Origin: Mycobacterium sp. DL99
GTDB taxonomy: Bacteria > Actinomycetota > Actinomycetes > Mycobacteriales > Mycobacteriaceae
DNA length: 64,000 bases
Direction of reading: 5' to 3'
Assembly: GCF_004762045.1 (NCBI RefSeq)
Contig: NZ_SJOM01000007.1
Location: 4,565,609 to 4,629,608 of the forward strand
Shown here: positions 1 to 7,597 of the stretch, in pieces
How the letters are laid out: every line of letters begins with the position of its first letter
Numbering within the stretch: position 1 is the first letter of the stretch
The notes under the pieces: model-generated
What the model was told of the DNA's origin: nothing
Seen by the model: the letters and a program-made list of their open reading frames with translations, nothing else
The model's database searches: none
Translations under genes and position numbers: made by a program

Positions 1-555
1 GTCATCGCCATCCACTCCACGGTGCACCCCGACACCTGCCGCGAGATCGCAGAAAAGGCTGCTGCCCAGGGCATTTCCGTCGTCGACGCGCCGGTGAGCG
101 GCGGCGAGCCCGCCGCCTCGGCCGGCACCCTGCTGGTGATGGTCGGCGGCGACGAGGAGGTTGTCGAGCGAGTGCGGCCGGTGTTCGCCACCTATGCCGA
201 CCCGATCGTGCACCTCGGCGGGATCGGTGCCGGCCAGGTCGCCAAGATCCTGAACAACCTGCTGTTCAGCGCCAACCTGGGTTCCGCCATGAGTGCGCTG
301 GAACTCGGTGAGGCGCTGGGGGTTCCGCGCCAGGCGTTGTGCGAGGTGATCTCGCGCGGCTCGGCCACCAGTAAGGCGCTCAACAGCATCGCCATGTTCG
401 GCGGGACGCTGGACAACCTGGCGCCGATCGCCGGGGCGCTGCTGCAGAAGGACTGCAGGCACGCCGCCAGCCTGGCCGACGATGCCTCGGCCCCGCAGGG
501 GGCAGTCTTCGACGCGGCGGACAATGCCCTCGCCATCATGAACCATCCCCGCTGA
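1..555 (+). CDS. 3-hydroxyisobutyrate dehydrogenase-like NAD(P)-binding protein, 5' truncated by window edge
   Basis: Only the C-terminal 184 codons are visible; the reading frame is open from base 1, so the N-terminal Rossmann domain lies outside the window. The visible part carries the family substrate-binding motif (DAPVSGG) and the helix with the catalytic lysine (GAGQVAKILNN), followed by the all-alpha C-terminal domain. Members oxidise beta-hydroxyacids such as 3-hydroxyisobutyrate or reduce tartronate semialdehyde. Its stop overlaps the start of the next gene, a paralogue of the same family, by one base (TGATG), so the two are co-transcribed and may form a hetero-oligomer or act on successive substrates. 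The family is clear; the substrate is not. Confidence 0.85.
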   Translation, partial: VIAIHSTVHPDTCREIAEKAAAQGISVVDAPVSGGEPAASAGTLLVMVGGDEEVVERVRPVFATYADPIVHLGGIGAGQVAKILNNLLFSANLGSAMSALELGEALGVPRQALCEVISRGSATSKALNSIAMFGGTLDNLAPIAGALLQKDCRHAASLADDASAPQGAVFDAADNALAIMNHPR

Positions 556-1343
556 TGCGCGTCGGTTTCATCGGCGCCGGCCGGATGGGCGCTCCGATGG
601 TGCGCCGCCTGACCGACGCCGGACACCGGGTGCGGGCCTTGGGCCGCGACGACGAAAAGCGCGCTGCGGTAGCCGAACTCGGCGCCGAGCCGGCGGCCAC
701 GCCGAACGAGGCGGTCACCGACGCCGACGTCACGATCGTCTGTGTGTTCACCGATGAACAGGTCCGGCAACTCTGCCCGGATCTGATCGACGAGATGCCG
801 CCAGGTTCGGTGCTCGTGCTGCACACCACCGGCAGCCCCCGCACTGCCGAGATCCTCGCGGAGCGCGGGGCCGCCCGCGGCATCGCTGTCGTCGACGCCC
901 CGGTCAGCGGCGGACCGCACGACATCGCGGCCGGGACTGTCACGGTGTTCGCCGGCGGTGACGAGGAGGCAGTGGCGCGGGCCCGCGAGGTGCTGATCTC
1001 CTACGCCGATCCGGTACTGCACGTCGGCCCGGTCGGCGCCGGACAGCGGGTGAAGCTGGTGAACAACGCGTTGTTCGCCGCGCAGATCGGCGCCGTGGCC
1101 GAGGGCGTGCGCCTGGGCGATCGCCTGGGCATCGACGAGGCGACACTGCTGACCGCGCTCACCCACGGCAGCGCGGCAAGCCGCGCGCTGGGCGGTATCG
1201 CCGCCACCGGCTCGGCGGACGCCTTCATCGCGCGGGTCGGCGAGTTCATCGGCAAGGACGTGGCCGTGGTGCGCAAAACCGCGTCTGAACTGGACAGCGA
1301 CCTGGGCCGGCTCGAGGGCCTGCTCGACGCCGCACTCAAGTGA
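555..1343 (+). CDS. NAD(P)-dependent 3-hydroxyisobutyrate dehydrogenase family protein
   Basis: Complete 262-residue member of the beta-hydroxyacid dehydrogenase family. It begins with a dinucleotide-binding motif (GFIGAGRMG, residues 4-12), has DAPVSGG in the middle and the catalytic-lysine helix (GAGQRVKLVNN). At 262 residues it is slightly shorter than the usual 290 or so. It is translationally coupled to the upstream paralogue through a TGATG overlap. A 149-bp gap with an imperfect dyad separates it from the P450 operon, which probably has its own promoter. The substrate is unknown; oxidation of a branched hydroxyacid released by side-chain degradation is an inference from the neighbourhood. 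Confidence 0.85.
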   Translation: MRVGFIGAGRMGAPMVRRLTDAGHRVRALGRDDEKRAAVAELGAEPAATPNEAVTDADVTIVCVFTDEQVRQLCPDLIDEMPPGSVLVLHTTGSPRTAEILAERGAARGIAVVDAPVSGGPHDIAAGTVTVFAGGDEEAVARAREVLISYADPVLHVGPVGAGQRVKLVNNALFAAQIGAVAEGVRLGDRLGIDEATLLTALTHGSAASRALGGIAATGSADAFIARVGEFIGKDVAVVRKTASELDSDLGRLEGLLDAALK

Positions 1344-1407
1344 CCCCAGCCTGCCGTCACGACCTGATCAGCAGCCATTTTGTGCTTTTCAAACACCACC
1401 AAAAGGA

Positions 1408-1422
1408 TTACTGTTAGCGTTA
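1408..1422. promoter_or_regulatory. Imperfect dyad upstream of P450 operon
   Basis: CTGTTAGCGTTACAG is an imperfect palindrome (CTGT....ACAG arms, with extra inner matches) about 70 bp upstream of the P450 start. A second partial match to the motif (cccGTAACG) lies near 1438. The size and place suit a TetR-type operator. It does not match the GAGAAY-N3-RTTCTC motif found elsewhere in the window. Confidence 0.35.
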
Positions 1423-1492
1423 CAGTTCAACAGTTTCCCGTAACGTTTCACGACACTTCCGGCCCAGCCCGCCGCGAAGGAGGAGCCAGCCA

Positions 1493-2695
1493 ATGACCAA
1501 GGCCCAGGTGATCTTCGATCCGTTCTCCGAGGAGTTCTTCAACAACCCGTTCGACATGTACCGGCGGATGCGCCAGGACGCGCCGCTGTACTACAACGGG
1601 GACTCCGACTTCTATGCCCTGACCCGGCATGAGGACGTGTCGGCGGCATTGAAGGATCACGAGGCGTTCTCCTCCTCGCGTGGCTGCGATCTGGCCATGG
1701 TGCAAAGTGACGAGCCGCCGCAGAAATCGATCATCTTCATGGATCCGCCCGATCACCGGCACATGCGCAGCCTGCTGAACAAGGCATTCACCCCGCGCAT
1801 GATCCAGTCCCAGCGCGACACGGTGGTGGAACAGATCGACTACCACCTCGGATTGATCGATTCCGACGAATTCGATGTGGTCCAGGATTTCTCGGGTCCG
1901 TTCCCGGTCGAGGTCATCACCCGGATGGCCGGCGTCGACCCGGAGTACCGCCAGCAGGTCCGGCACTGGATCGACACCAGTCTGTCCCGCGAACCCGGCC
2001 AGATCGGTTACTCGGAGGCCGGCATGCAGGCCAACATCGACACCGGCATCTACTACTACGGGCTGGTGCAGAAGCGCCGCGAGGACCCGCAGGACGACAT
2101 GATCAGCCGGCTGATCGCCGCGGAGATCCCCGGCGAGGACGGTCAGATGCGCCGCCTCGACGACATCGAGATCACCGGGTTCGCCACCCTTCTCGGTGGT
2201 GCCGGCGCTGAGACCGTCACCAAGCTCGTCGGTACCGCGATGGTGCTGTTCGCCCGCAACCCCGAGCAGTGGCAGAAACTGCTCGACGACCGCGAGAAGG
2301 TCCCGGCGGCGGTCGAGGAGTTGCTCCGCTACGAGGGCCCTGTGCAGTACAACGTCCGCTACACCCTCAAGGAAGCCCACGTGCCCAGCGGCACCATCCC
2401 GGCGGGCAAGGCGGTGTTCCTGATCAGTGCCGCGGCCAACCGCGATCCCGACGCGTTCACCGATGCCGACACCTTCGACATCGAGCGTGACCGCACCGAG
2501 GCCCAGAACCTGGGGCTGGGCTACGGCATCCACAGCTGTCTGGGGGCCGCGCTGGCCCGCATGGAGAGCGCCGTCGCGCTGGAGAAGCTGCTCGACTTCA
2601 TGCCCCGCTACGAGGTGAAATGGGATCAGCTGCAGCGGGTTCACATGCAGAATGTGGCGGGCTACTCGCATGTGCCGGTCAAGGTTCTGCGATGA
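1493..2695 (+). CDS. Cytochrome P450
   Basis: Full-length soluble bacterial P450 of 400 residues. The I-helix motif is GGAGAETVTKL, the K-helix ExxR is EELLR, and the haem-cysteine loop is LGYGIHSCLG, near residue 345. The residue where most P450s have Phe in this loop (FGxG) is Leu. A strong ribosome site (GAAGGAGGAG) precedes the ATG. The stop codon overlaps the start of a ferredoxin gene (ATGA), so electrons presumably come from that protein. The N-terminal APLYYN/DFYAL signature is shared with the P450 at 11449, so the two are probably from the same or neighbouring CYP families. The substrate is unknown, and I do not assign a CYP number. Confidence 0.95.
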   Translation: MTKAQVIFDPFSEEFFNNPFDMYRRMRQDAPLYYNGDSDFYALTRHEDVSAALKDHEAFSSSRGCDLAMVQSDEPPQKSIIFMDPPDHRHMRSLLNKAFTPRMIQSQRDTVVEQIDYHLGLIDSDEFDVVQDFSGPFPVEVITRMAGVDPEYRQQVRHWIDTSLSREPGQIGYSEAGMQANIDTGIYYYGLVQKRREDPQDDMISRLIAAEIPGEDGQMRRLDDIEITGFATLLGGAGAETVTKLVGTAMVLFARNPEQWQKLLDDREKVPAAVEELLRYEGPVQYNVRYTLKEAHVPSGTIPAGKAVFLISAAANRDPDAFTDADTFDIERDRTEAQNLGLGYGIHSCLGAALARMESAVALEKLLDFMPRYEVKWDQLQRVHMQNVAGYSHVPVKVLR

Positions 2696-2892
2696 CCAAG
2701 AAAGTTCACGTCGACTTCGAGATCTGCGAGAGCAACGCAGTCTGCATGGGGATCATCCCCGAAGTGTTCGAGCTCGACGATCAGGACTACCTCCACATTC
2801 TTCAGGAGGATGTAACGCCCGAGAACGAGGCGCTGATCCGCGAAGCGGTACGGCAGTGTCCCCGACAGGCCATCTCGATCAAGGACGAGTAG
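2692..2892 (+). CDS. 3Fe-4S-type ferredoxin, P450 partner
   Basis: Small ferredoxin of 66 residues. The cluster ligands are CESNAVC (Cx5C) near the N-terminus and CP near residue 55, which is the CxxXxxC...CP arrangement of mycobacterial single-cluster ferredoxins. The variable middle position is Asn rather than His, a known kind of variation in P450-linked ferredoxins. I chose the ATG at 2692 because it overlaps the P450 stop (ATGA); an upstream in-frame extension would lie inside the P450. It should carry electrons from a reductase to the P450 just upstream. No ferredoxin reductase is encoded nearby. Confidence 0.93.
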   Translation: MTKKVHVDFEICESNAVCMGIIPEVFELDDQDYLHILQEDVTPENEALIREAVRQCPRQAISIKDE

Positions 2893-2894
2893 GC

Positions 2895-3662
2895 GTGCGG
2901 TTCGTCTTCGTACACGGCGGTTTTCATGCGGCCTGGTGCTGGGAGCGGACCGTCGCCGAGTTGCAGAGCCTGGGACACGACGGCGTCGCGGTGGACCTGC
3001 CCGGCCACGGCGCCCGGGTAGCCGAGGAATCAACCCTGGCCAACCGCCGCGCCGCGATCGTCGAGGTGATGCAGCCCGGGGATGTGCTGGTCGGACATTC
3101 CGGCGGCGGGTTCGACGCCACCCTGGCCGCCGATGCGGCCCCGGAACTGGTGGGCCACATCGTGTATCTGGCCGCGGCACTGCCCAGAGAGGGCCGGACG
3201 TATCCCGAGGCCATGGCCATGCGTTCGGCTGAGGACGAATTGGGTGGCGAGTTCGACGGTGATGTCGGCGAGATGCTGGGTTACCTGCATTTCGACGAGG
3301 AAGGCGCGATGCACTTCGCCGACTTCGACGGGGCGTGGCGTTACTTCTACCACGACTGCGACGAGGCAACGGCCCGTTGGGCTTTCGATCGCCTCGGGCC
3401 CGAGCGATTCGGTGACACCACGGTCACGCCGGTGTCGGTGCCGCAGTTCTGGGCGGCCGATCTGCCTCGCAGCTTCATCCGTTGCCTGCAGGACCGCTCG
3501 ATGCCGCAATGGCTGGCCGACACCGTCACCCAACGTCTCGGTGTCGAACAGCTGACCATCGACGCATCGCACTCGCCGTTCTTGAGCCGTCCGCGCGAGC
3601 TGGCCGAGCTGCTGGTGCACGCCACGACGACCACGCCGATCGCCGCGCTGACACCGGCCTGA
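2895..3662 (+). CDS. Alpha/beta hydrolase, MES/EstC-like
   Basis: Protein of 255 residues beginning at a GTG two bases after the ferredoxin stop. It opens at once with beta-strand 3 and the oxyanion motif (FVFVHGGFHAAWCW), as in plant methylesterase/hydroxynitrile-lyase-like hydrolases. The nucleophile elbow is GHSGGG near residue 68, and a C-terminal DASHSPFLSRP supplies the likely catalytic His. It is the last gene of the P450-ferredoxin operon, so it probably hydrolyses an ester or lactone made or exposed by the P450; that is inference. The family is firm, the substrate unknown. Confidence 0.85.
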   Translation: MRFVFVHGGFHAAWCWERTVAELQSLGHDGVAVDLPGHGARVAEESTLANRRAAIVEVMQPGDVLVGHSGGGFDATLAADAAPELVGHIVYLAAALPREGRTYPEAMAMRSAEDELGGEFDGDVGEMLGYLHFDEEGAMHFADFDGAWRYFYHDCDEATARWAFDRLGPERFGDTTVTPVSVPQFWAADLPRSFIRCLQDRSMPQWLADTVTQRLGVEQLTIDASHSPFLSRPRELAELLVHATTTTPIAALTPA

Positions 3663-3704
3663 TTCGCCGGCCTGATTCCCTGCCTCACCGCGCCGTTTTC
3701 GACG

Positions 3705-3739
3705 CCCGGGTCGTTTCGAACGATGAAGCACGACCCGGG
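3705..3739. terminator. Hairpin between convergent genes
   Basis: A perfect 10-bp inverted repeat (CCCGGGTCGT / ACGACCCGGG) with a 15-nt loop sits between the ends of the plus-strand hydrolase and the minus-strand LLM oxidoreductase. There is no U-tract, as is usual for actinobacteria. It could serve both directions. Confidence 0.6.
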
Positions 3740-3760
3740 TGTGGAAATCGGTGGCGCAGG

Positions 3761-4678
3761 CTAAGCGGCGATAACCGTCTTCCCGAATTTCTCGGCGGCC
3801 TCCAGCGCATGCGCCAGACTGTCACCGGGCAGGGTGACGTGCAGCCAGGTCACCCCCAGTGCGGCGAGCTTGTCCACGCCGGCCAGGTAGACCTCGGCGT
3901 CGAAGTCGTCATCGCCGGGGCTTCCGCCCTCAAAGTTGTTGAACACGATGTCGATTCCGTCCGGATCGCGACCTGCCGCGGCCAACCGCGCCCGCAGATC
4001 CTCGATGCCTGCGGCCAGGGCTTCCAGTGAATCGATCGCCGCCGTCCCCGCGGTCTTGGCGAGACCCGCCGGCGCGGCAAACGGGCACCAGCCGTCGCCG
4101 TGCCTGGCCACGCGTGCGCGTGCGGCAGACGTATTGCCGCCGATCCAGATCGGCGGATGCGGGCGCGCCGCCGGCCGCGGGTGCGCGGTGATACCGCGGG
4201 CACTGAAGTTCTTGCCCTCGAAGATGTAATCGTCAGTGGTCCAGATGCCGCGGATCACTTCGAGCGCCTCGTCGAACAGTGCAGCGCGCTCGTCATAGGA
4301 AACCCCGAGCGCGGCGAATTCCCGCTTGAGGTAACCGACTCCGACGGCCAGGGTGAACCGGCCGCCGGACAGCAGGTCCAGGGTGGCGCCGGATTTGGCC
4401 ACCACGAACGGGTTTCGATACGGCAGCACCACGATGTTCGGCACCAGGCGCAGCGTGGTGGTGTGTGCCGCGGCGAAGGCCATGGCCACGAACGGGTCCA
4501 CCGCATCGTGACCGCCGGCGTCGAGCCAGCGTTGTGACGGAGCGGGATGGTCGGTGAACCCGAAGCCATCGAAACCCGCCGCTTCGGCCGCAGCCGCCAT
4601 CGCCGCAACTCCGCTGCCGCTCACCAGGTCCGGGTGGTAGGGGTGAGTGTGCATCGGGTAGGTGATGCTGTATCGCAC
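3761..4678 (-). CDS. LLM-class (F420- or FMN-dependent) oxidoreductase
   Basis: Protein of 305 residues with luciferase-like monooxygenase TIM-barrel features: GFDGFGFTDHP near the N-terminus, the LSGGRFTLAVGVGYLKREF segment about one third in, and HPRPAARPHPPIWIGG in the middle. In mycobacteria this class mostly uses F420, but FMN-linked monooxygenases look alike, so the cofactor is open. It is the last gene of the P450-ferredoxin-DUF1330 operon, 12 bp after DUF1330. A role in reducing or oxygenating the P450 product is likely but unproved. Confidence 0.88.
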   Translation of the reverse strand: MRYSITYPMHTHPYHPDLVSGSGVAAMAAAAEAAGFDGFGFTDHPAPSQRWLDAGGHDAVDPFVAMAFAAAHTTTLRLVPNIVVLPYRNPFVVAKSGATLDLLSGGRFTLAVGVGYLKREFAALGVSYDERAALFDEALEVIRGIWTTDDYIFEGKNFSARGITAHPRPAARPHPPIWIGGNTSAARARVARHGDGWCPFAAPAGLAKTAGTAAIDSLEALAAGIEDLRARLAAAGRDPDGIDIVFNNFEGGSPGDDDFDAEVYLAGVDKLAALGVTWLHVTLPGDSLAHALEAAEKFGKTVIAA

Positions 4679-4690
4679 TGCGGCCGCCGA

Positions 4691-4987
4691 TCAGGCAGGG
4701 AAGCCGGAGAGGATGACGCCGTTGCACTCCGCCGCACGTGCGCGAACCTTGGCTGCCGCCTGGTAGGCGTCGGAGTAGTACCACTCGCGTGCGGCGTCGA
4801 CCGACTCGAACTCCAGCACGACGGTCTGGGTGCCGTGCCAGGCACCCTCGATGACTTCCGGTTTCTGGTCGACGGCCACGATCGTGGCACCGCCCATCGC
4901 CTTCGACGCCAGCTTCGCGTACTCCCCCATCCCGGCCAGGTCCTTGATGTCCTCGGTGATGATGACGTATCCCTTGGCAGCTGCCAT
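4691..4987 (-). CDS. DUF1330 family dimeric alpha/beta-barrel protein
   Basis: Protein of 98 residues with the DUF1330 pattern: GYVIITEDIKD, GGATIVAVDQKPEVIEG, VVLEFESVDAAREWYYSDAYQ. This is a ferredoxin-like dimeric barrel fold related to EthD/NIPSNAP proteins. Members often sit in catabolic operons as small accessory enzymes or ligand-binding proteins, but no reaction is established. It lies between the ferredoxin and the LLM oxidoreductase with gaps of 15 and 12 bp. Confidence 0.8.
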   Translation of the reverse strand: MAAAKGYVIITEDIKDLAGMGEYAKLASKAMGGATIVAVDQKPEVIEGAWHGTQTVVLEFESVDAAREWYYSDAYQAAAKVRARAAECNGVILSGFPA

Positions 4988-5002
4988 GTCGAAACTCCCT
5001 CT

Positions 5003-5197
5003 CTAGTCTTTTATTTCGCTGATCGCCCGCTCCGGGCAGTTCTCTATCGCCTCACGCGCCGCACCCTCAACGCCGGCGGGAACTTCTTCCGGGTCGGCCA
5101 CCGCCCAACCATCGTCCGACATCTCGAAGACCTCGGGACACAGCGTCAGGCACATGCCGTGGCCGGCACAACGGTCCTCGTCAACCTGGACCCGCAT
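5003..5197 (-). CDS. 3Fe-4S-type ferredoxin, P450 partner
   Basis: Ferredoxin of 64 residues with CAGHGMC (classic His at the variable site), a further CPEVF, and ENCPERAI at the C-terminus. Its start shares one base with the stop of the upstream P450 (TGATG), so it is translationally coupled and surely serves that P450. It has an acidic surface typical of these carriers. Confidence 0.94.
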   Translation of the reverse strand: MRVQVDEDRCAGHGMCLTLCPEVFEMSDDGWAVADPEEVPAGVEGAAREAIENCPERAISEIKD

Positions 5198-6477
5198 CAG
5201 GTGTCGAACTCCAGGTGCAGCTCGGTCAGCCCGCGCAGGATGAAGGTGGGGATGTAGTTGTAGCGCCGGTCGCCGTCCGAACCGTGTTCGGCCTCGGAGA
5301 TCCGGATGTCGGTGGTCCGGTCGAGCAACCGCTCGATACCGACACGGGTCTCCGCGCGCGCCAGCGGGGCACCGGGGCAGCTGTGGATACCGCGGCCGAA
5401 AGCCAGGTGCTGGCGGGCATTCTTGCGCGCCGGGTCGAAGGTGTCGGGATCCTCGAAGCGCCGCGGATCGCGGTTGGCCGCACCGTTGAGCACCATCAGC
5501 GTGGTGCCGGCATTCAAGTCGGTGTCACCGATCGTCACCGGGCAGCGCGACAGCCGGAAGTCACCCTTGACCGGGCTCTCGATCCGCAGCGCCTCCTCGA
5601 TGAAGTTCGGGATCAGACTGCGGTCGGCCCGAAGCCGCTGCTGGATCTCCGGTTGTTCACCCAAGACCTTCAGCGCGGTGCTGAGCAGGCGCACCGTGGT
5701 CTCCTGCCCGGCCGAGAAGACATTGGTCGCCACCCGAGCGACATCACCGACGTCGGGGATGCTGCCGTCCGGGAACGTGGCCTCGGCGAGGCCGGTGAGG
5801 ACGTCGTCGCGGGGGTTGGCCCGGCGATCCGACACGTAGTCGGAGAACTGTCCGTAGAGGAACTCCAGCGGGCTGTGGGACAGCGATTCCTTGCTGGTGC
5901 TGCCGATTCCGCCGCCGGAGTTCTGCTTGATGCCGTTGACGAAACCTTCGCGGTCCTCCGGCGGGATACCGAGCAGGTCGGCGATCACCAGGAGCGTGAA
6001 CGGACCGGCGAAGCCCTTGATGAACTCGCCCCCACCCGGCGCCAGGTAGCTGTCGAGCACTTCATCGGCCAACTGCCACATGGCGTCCTCGTTCTCCTTG
6101 AGGCGCTTGGGCGTGATCAACCGCATCAACAGCGAGCGGTGATCGGTATGGGTGGGCGGATCGAGCGTCGGCAGCTGATCGCTGAACGGCAGATCGTTGC
6201 GGTGCTTGTCGATGAGCGCGGTCACCTCTTCGGCGCTGCGCCCCTCCAGCGGGACCGGGAACCCCGGGAACGGCCCGGTGACCGAAAGGCAGGACGAGAA
6301 GGTCTCCTCGTCGTTGTAGACCTGTACGGCTTCGTCCCAGCCGGTCACCATCGTCACGTTGTAGTGGTCTTCACGGGTTACCGGGCACTTGTTCCGCAGC
6401 GCCTCGAAGAACGGGTACGGGTTGTCGACCAATCGTTCATCGCGAAAAAAATCGATACCGGTTGGGTCGATCGCCAT
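5197..6477 (-). CDS. Cytochrome P450
   Basis: P450 with the I-helix FSAGQETTVRLL, ExxR in EEALR and a canonical haem loop AFGRGIHSCPG. The frame stays open upstream to 6522, but the ATG at 6477 is preferred: GGGAGC lies a few bases upstream, MAIDPTGIDF fits a P450 N-terminus, and the longer version would run through a copy of the recurring palindrome (6506-6520). The protein from 6477 is 426 residues. It heads the P450-ferredoxin-DUF1330-LLM operon. Two palindrome copies lie upstream (6506-6520 and 6596-6610), so it is probably in the shared regulon. Confidence 0.94.
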   Translation of the reverse strand: MAIDPTGIDFFRDERLVDNPYPFFEALRNKCPVTREDHYNVTMVTGWDEAVQVYNDEETFSSCLSVTGPFPGFPVPLEGRSAEEVTALIDKHRNDLPFSDQLPTLDPPTHTDHRSLLMRLITPKRLKENEDAMWQLADEVLDSYLAPGGGEFIKGFAGPFTLLVIADLLGIPPEDREGFVNGIKQNSGGGIGSTSKESLSHSPLEFLYGQFSDYVSDRRANPRDDVLTGLAEATFPDGSIPDVGDVARVATNVFSAGQETTVRLLSTALKVLGEQPEIQQRLRADRSLIPNFIEEALRIESPVKGDFRLSRCPVTIGDTDLNAGTTLMVLNGAANRDPRRFEDPDTFDPARKNARQHLAFGRGIHSCPGAPLARAETRVGIERLLDRTTDIRISEAEHGSDGDRRYNYIPTFILRGLTELHLEFDT

Positions 6478-6505
6478 CAGCTGCTCCCGTTCCAGCCACA
6501 CGTAT

Positions 6506-6520
6506 GAGAATGTGGCTCTC
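6506..6520. promoter_or_regulatory. Regulon palindrome, copy A (one mismatch)
   Basis: GAGAATGTGGCTCTC matches GAGAAY-N3-RTTCTC except for C instead of T at the second base of the right arm. It lies about 30 bp upstream of the P450 start at 6477, in the 5' leader or promoter. Confidence 0.6.
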
Positions 6521-6595
6521 ATCTATGAATAGATAGATTTCCACAGCACCGGTGAAGCGTCAACGCCGCACCCCGACCTATCAGCGACAAGCAGC

Positions 6596-6610
6596 AAGAA
6601 TAGTATTCTC
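6596..6610. promoter_or_regulatory. Regulon palindrome, copy B
   Basis: AAGAATAGTATTCTC contains the perfect 13-bp palindrome AGAATAGTATTCT. It is about 120 bp upstream of the P450 start and just past the end of the decayed SDR. It may belong to the P450 promoter, giving that operon two operators. Confidence 0.7.
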
Positions 6611-6612
6611 TA

Positions 6613-6862
6613 CTAGCCACCGCGCATCCTCAGTCTGCCGTCGGCGGCGATCAACTGGCCCGGTGATGAAGCCCGCTCCGTCGCTGGCCAGGAACACCAG
6701 AACCGGCCCGAGGTCGCGGGCCGGATCCCCCAGCGCGCCACCCAGCGGGATCGTCATCTTCATCTGCTGATCTACGACTTTCGCCATCTCGGCCCGAGGA
6801 ATTCCGATACCCGAGGAGCCGCCGGTGACCAGAATCCGACGGCCGTCCAGGGGTTGGTTCAT
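6613..6862 (-). pseudogene. Decayed short-chain dehydrogenase (internal deletion plus frameshift)
   Basis: An ATG at 6862 opens an SDR N-terminus with the NAD(P) motif (VTGGSSGIG), which jumps directly to an SDR C-terminus (RAEMAKVVDQQ, then FLASDGAGFITG). The roughly 150 residues holding the catalytic Ser-Tyr-Lys are missing. After FITG the frame is off by one: removing one C restores GQLIAADGRLRM and a stop at 6613-6615, the normal SDR ending; as it stands the frame runs on to 6581. A large deletion and a 1-bp insertion make this a pseudogene. The intact gene probably belonged to the same catabolic set. Confidence 0.85.
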
Positions 6863-6868
6863 AGGGAG

Positions 6869-6891
6869 ATAGTTAGACAAACGTCAACTAT
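6869..6891. promoter_or_regulatory. Near-palindrome upstream of tetR
   Basis: ATAGTTAGAC-AAAC-GTCAACTAT is a dyad with one extra base in the left arm. It lies about 35 bp before the TetR start at 6927 and just upstream of the decayed SDR on the other strand. This is the usual place for an autoregulatory TetR operator. It is unlike the GAGAAY-N3-RTTCTC motif. Confidence 0.45.
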
Positions 6892-6926
6892 TTTCAAGAG
6901 CTGAATCCGTTGCTAAAGTGCCGTAT

Positions 6927-7583
6927 ATGCCCAAGGCAACCACAACCGATGTTGCTGACAGCAGTCAACGTCGCGCGTCTTTCCAACGGGCCCGCTCGCA
7001 CCGGACCAAGCGCGATCTGGTGCAGGCCGCGATGGCACTCTGGCGCACCAACGGCTACGCGAAGACCACGGTCGCCGACATCTGCCGGGCCGCAGGGGTG
7101 TCCCGGGCCCTGTTCTACTTCTATTTCCCGGCCAAAGAGGATGTGCTGTTCGAGGTGGGCCTGACCTCCACCCGGCTGGCGCAGAAGCGGGTGAAATCGC
7201 TGCTTGTCGGCGACTACGACATGACAGCTGTCATCACCGAGGCACTGCGCAGCCTCGAGCGGTCGATGGCGCGTAATCCACCCGAGCTGATCGTCGAGAC
7301 GATCCTGGAGGGGTACCGGCACGAGCACCGGATCCTGGCCGGCGACGTCGATCCGGATACCCAGGACGCCGACATGTTCGGCGAGTTGTTCAGCCGGGCC
7401 CAGGCCGACGGCAAGCTCGGCGCCCACGTCGACGTGTCCCACCTGTCCCGGCTGGCCCAGATCCTGGTCAGCGAGGGCGTCCGGCACTGGGCCGGCGGGG
7501 GTTTCGGCCACCGCTCGTTCACCGACGTCGTCGCGCGTGACATCAACGCGATGATCACCGGCTTCAACACCACCAACAACTAG
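6927..7583 (+). CDS. TetR-family transcriptional regulator
   Basis: Protein of 218 residues with an N-terminal helix-turn-helix (KTTVADICRAAGVSRALFYFYFPAKEDV, seen here as the usual A-to-FYFPxK pattern around residues 45-72) and an all-alpha ligand domain. The ATG at 6927 is preferred to an in-frame GTG at 6918. It is followed after 14 bp by an acyl-CoA dehydrogenase with a strong ribosome site and probably controls the TetR-dehydrogenase-kinase-reductase operon, sensing an acyl-CoA or its precursor. That role is inferred from position. Confidence 0.92.
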   Translation: MPKATTTDVADSSQRRASFQRARSHRTKRDLVQAAMALWRTNGYAKTTVADICRAAGVSRALFYFYFPAKEDVLFEVGLTSTRLAQKRVKSLLVGDYDMTAVITEALRSLERSMARNPPELIVETILEGYRHEHRILAGDVDPDTQDADMFGELFSRAQADGKLGAHVDVSHLSRLAQILVSEGVRHWAGGGFGHRSFTDVVARDINAMITGFNTTNN

Positions 7584-7597
7584 ATCGGAGGACCCCG

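Noticed and set aside
1448..2671. Long antisense open frame opposite the P450 at 1493
   Set aside because: It has the typical composition of a high-GC shadow frame (rich in H, V, R, G), no ribosome site and no recognisable domain, while the sense strand is a clear P450.
5215..6507. Open frame opposite the P450 at 5197-6477
   Set aside because: No family match or ribosome site; mirrors the P450 codon pattern.
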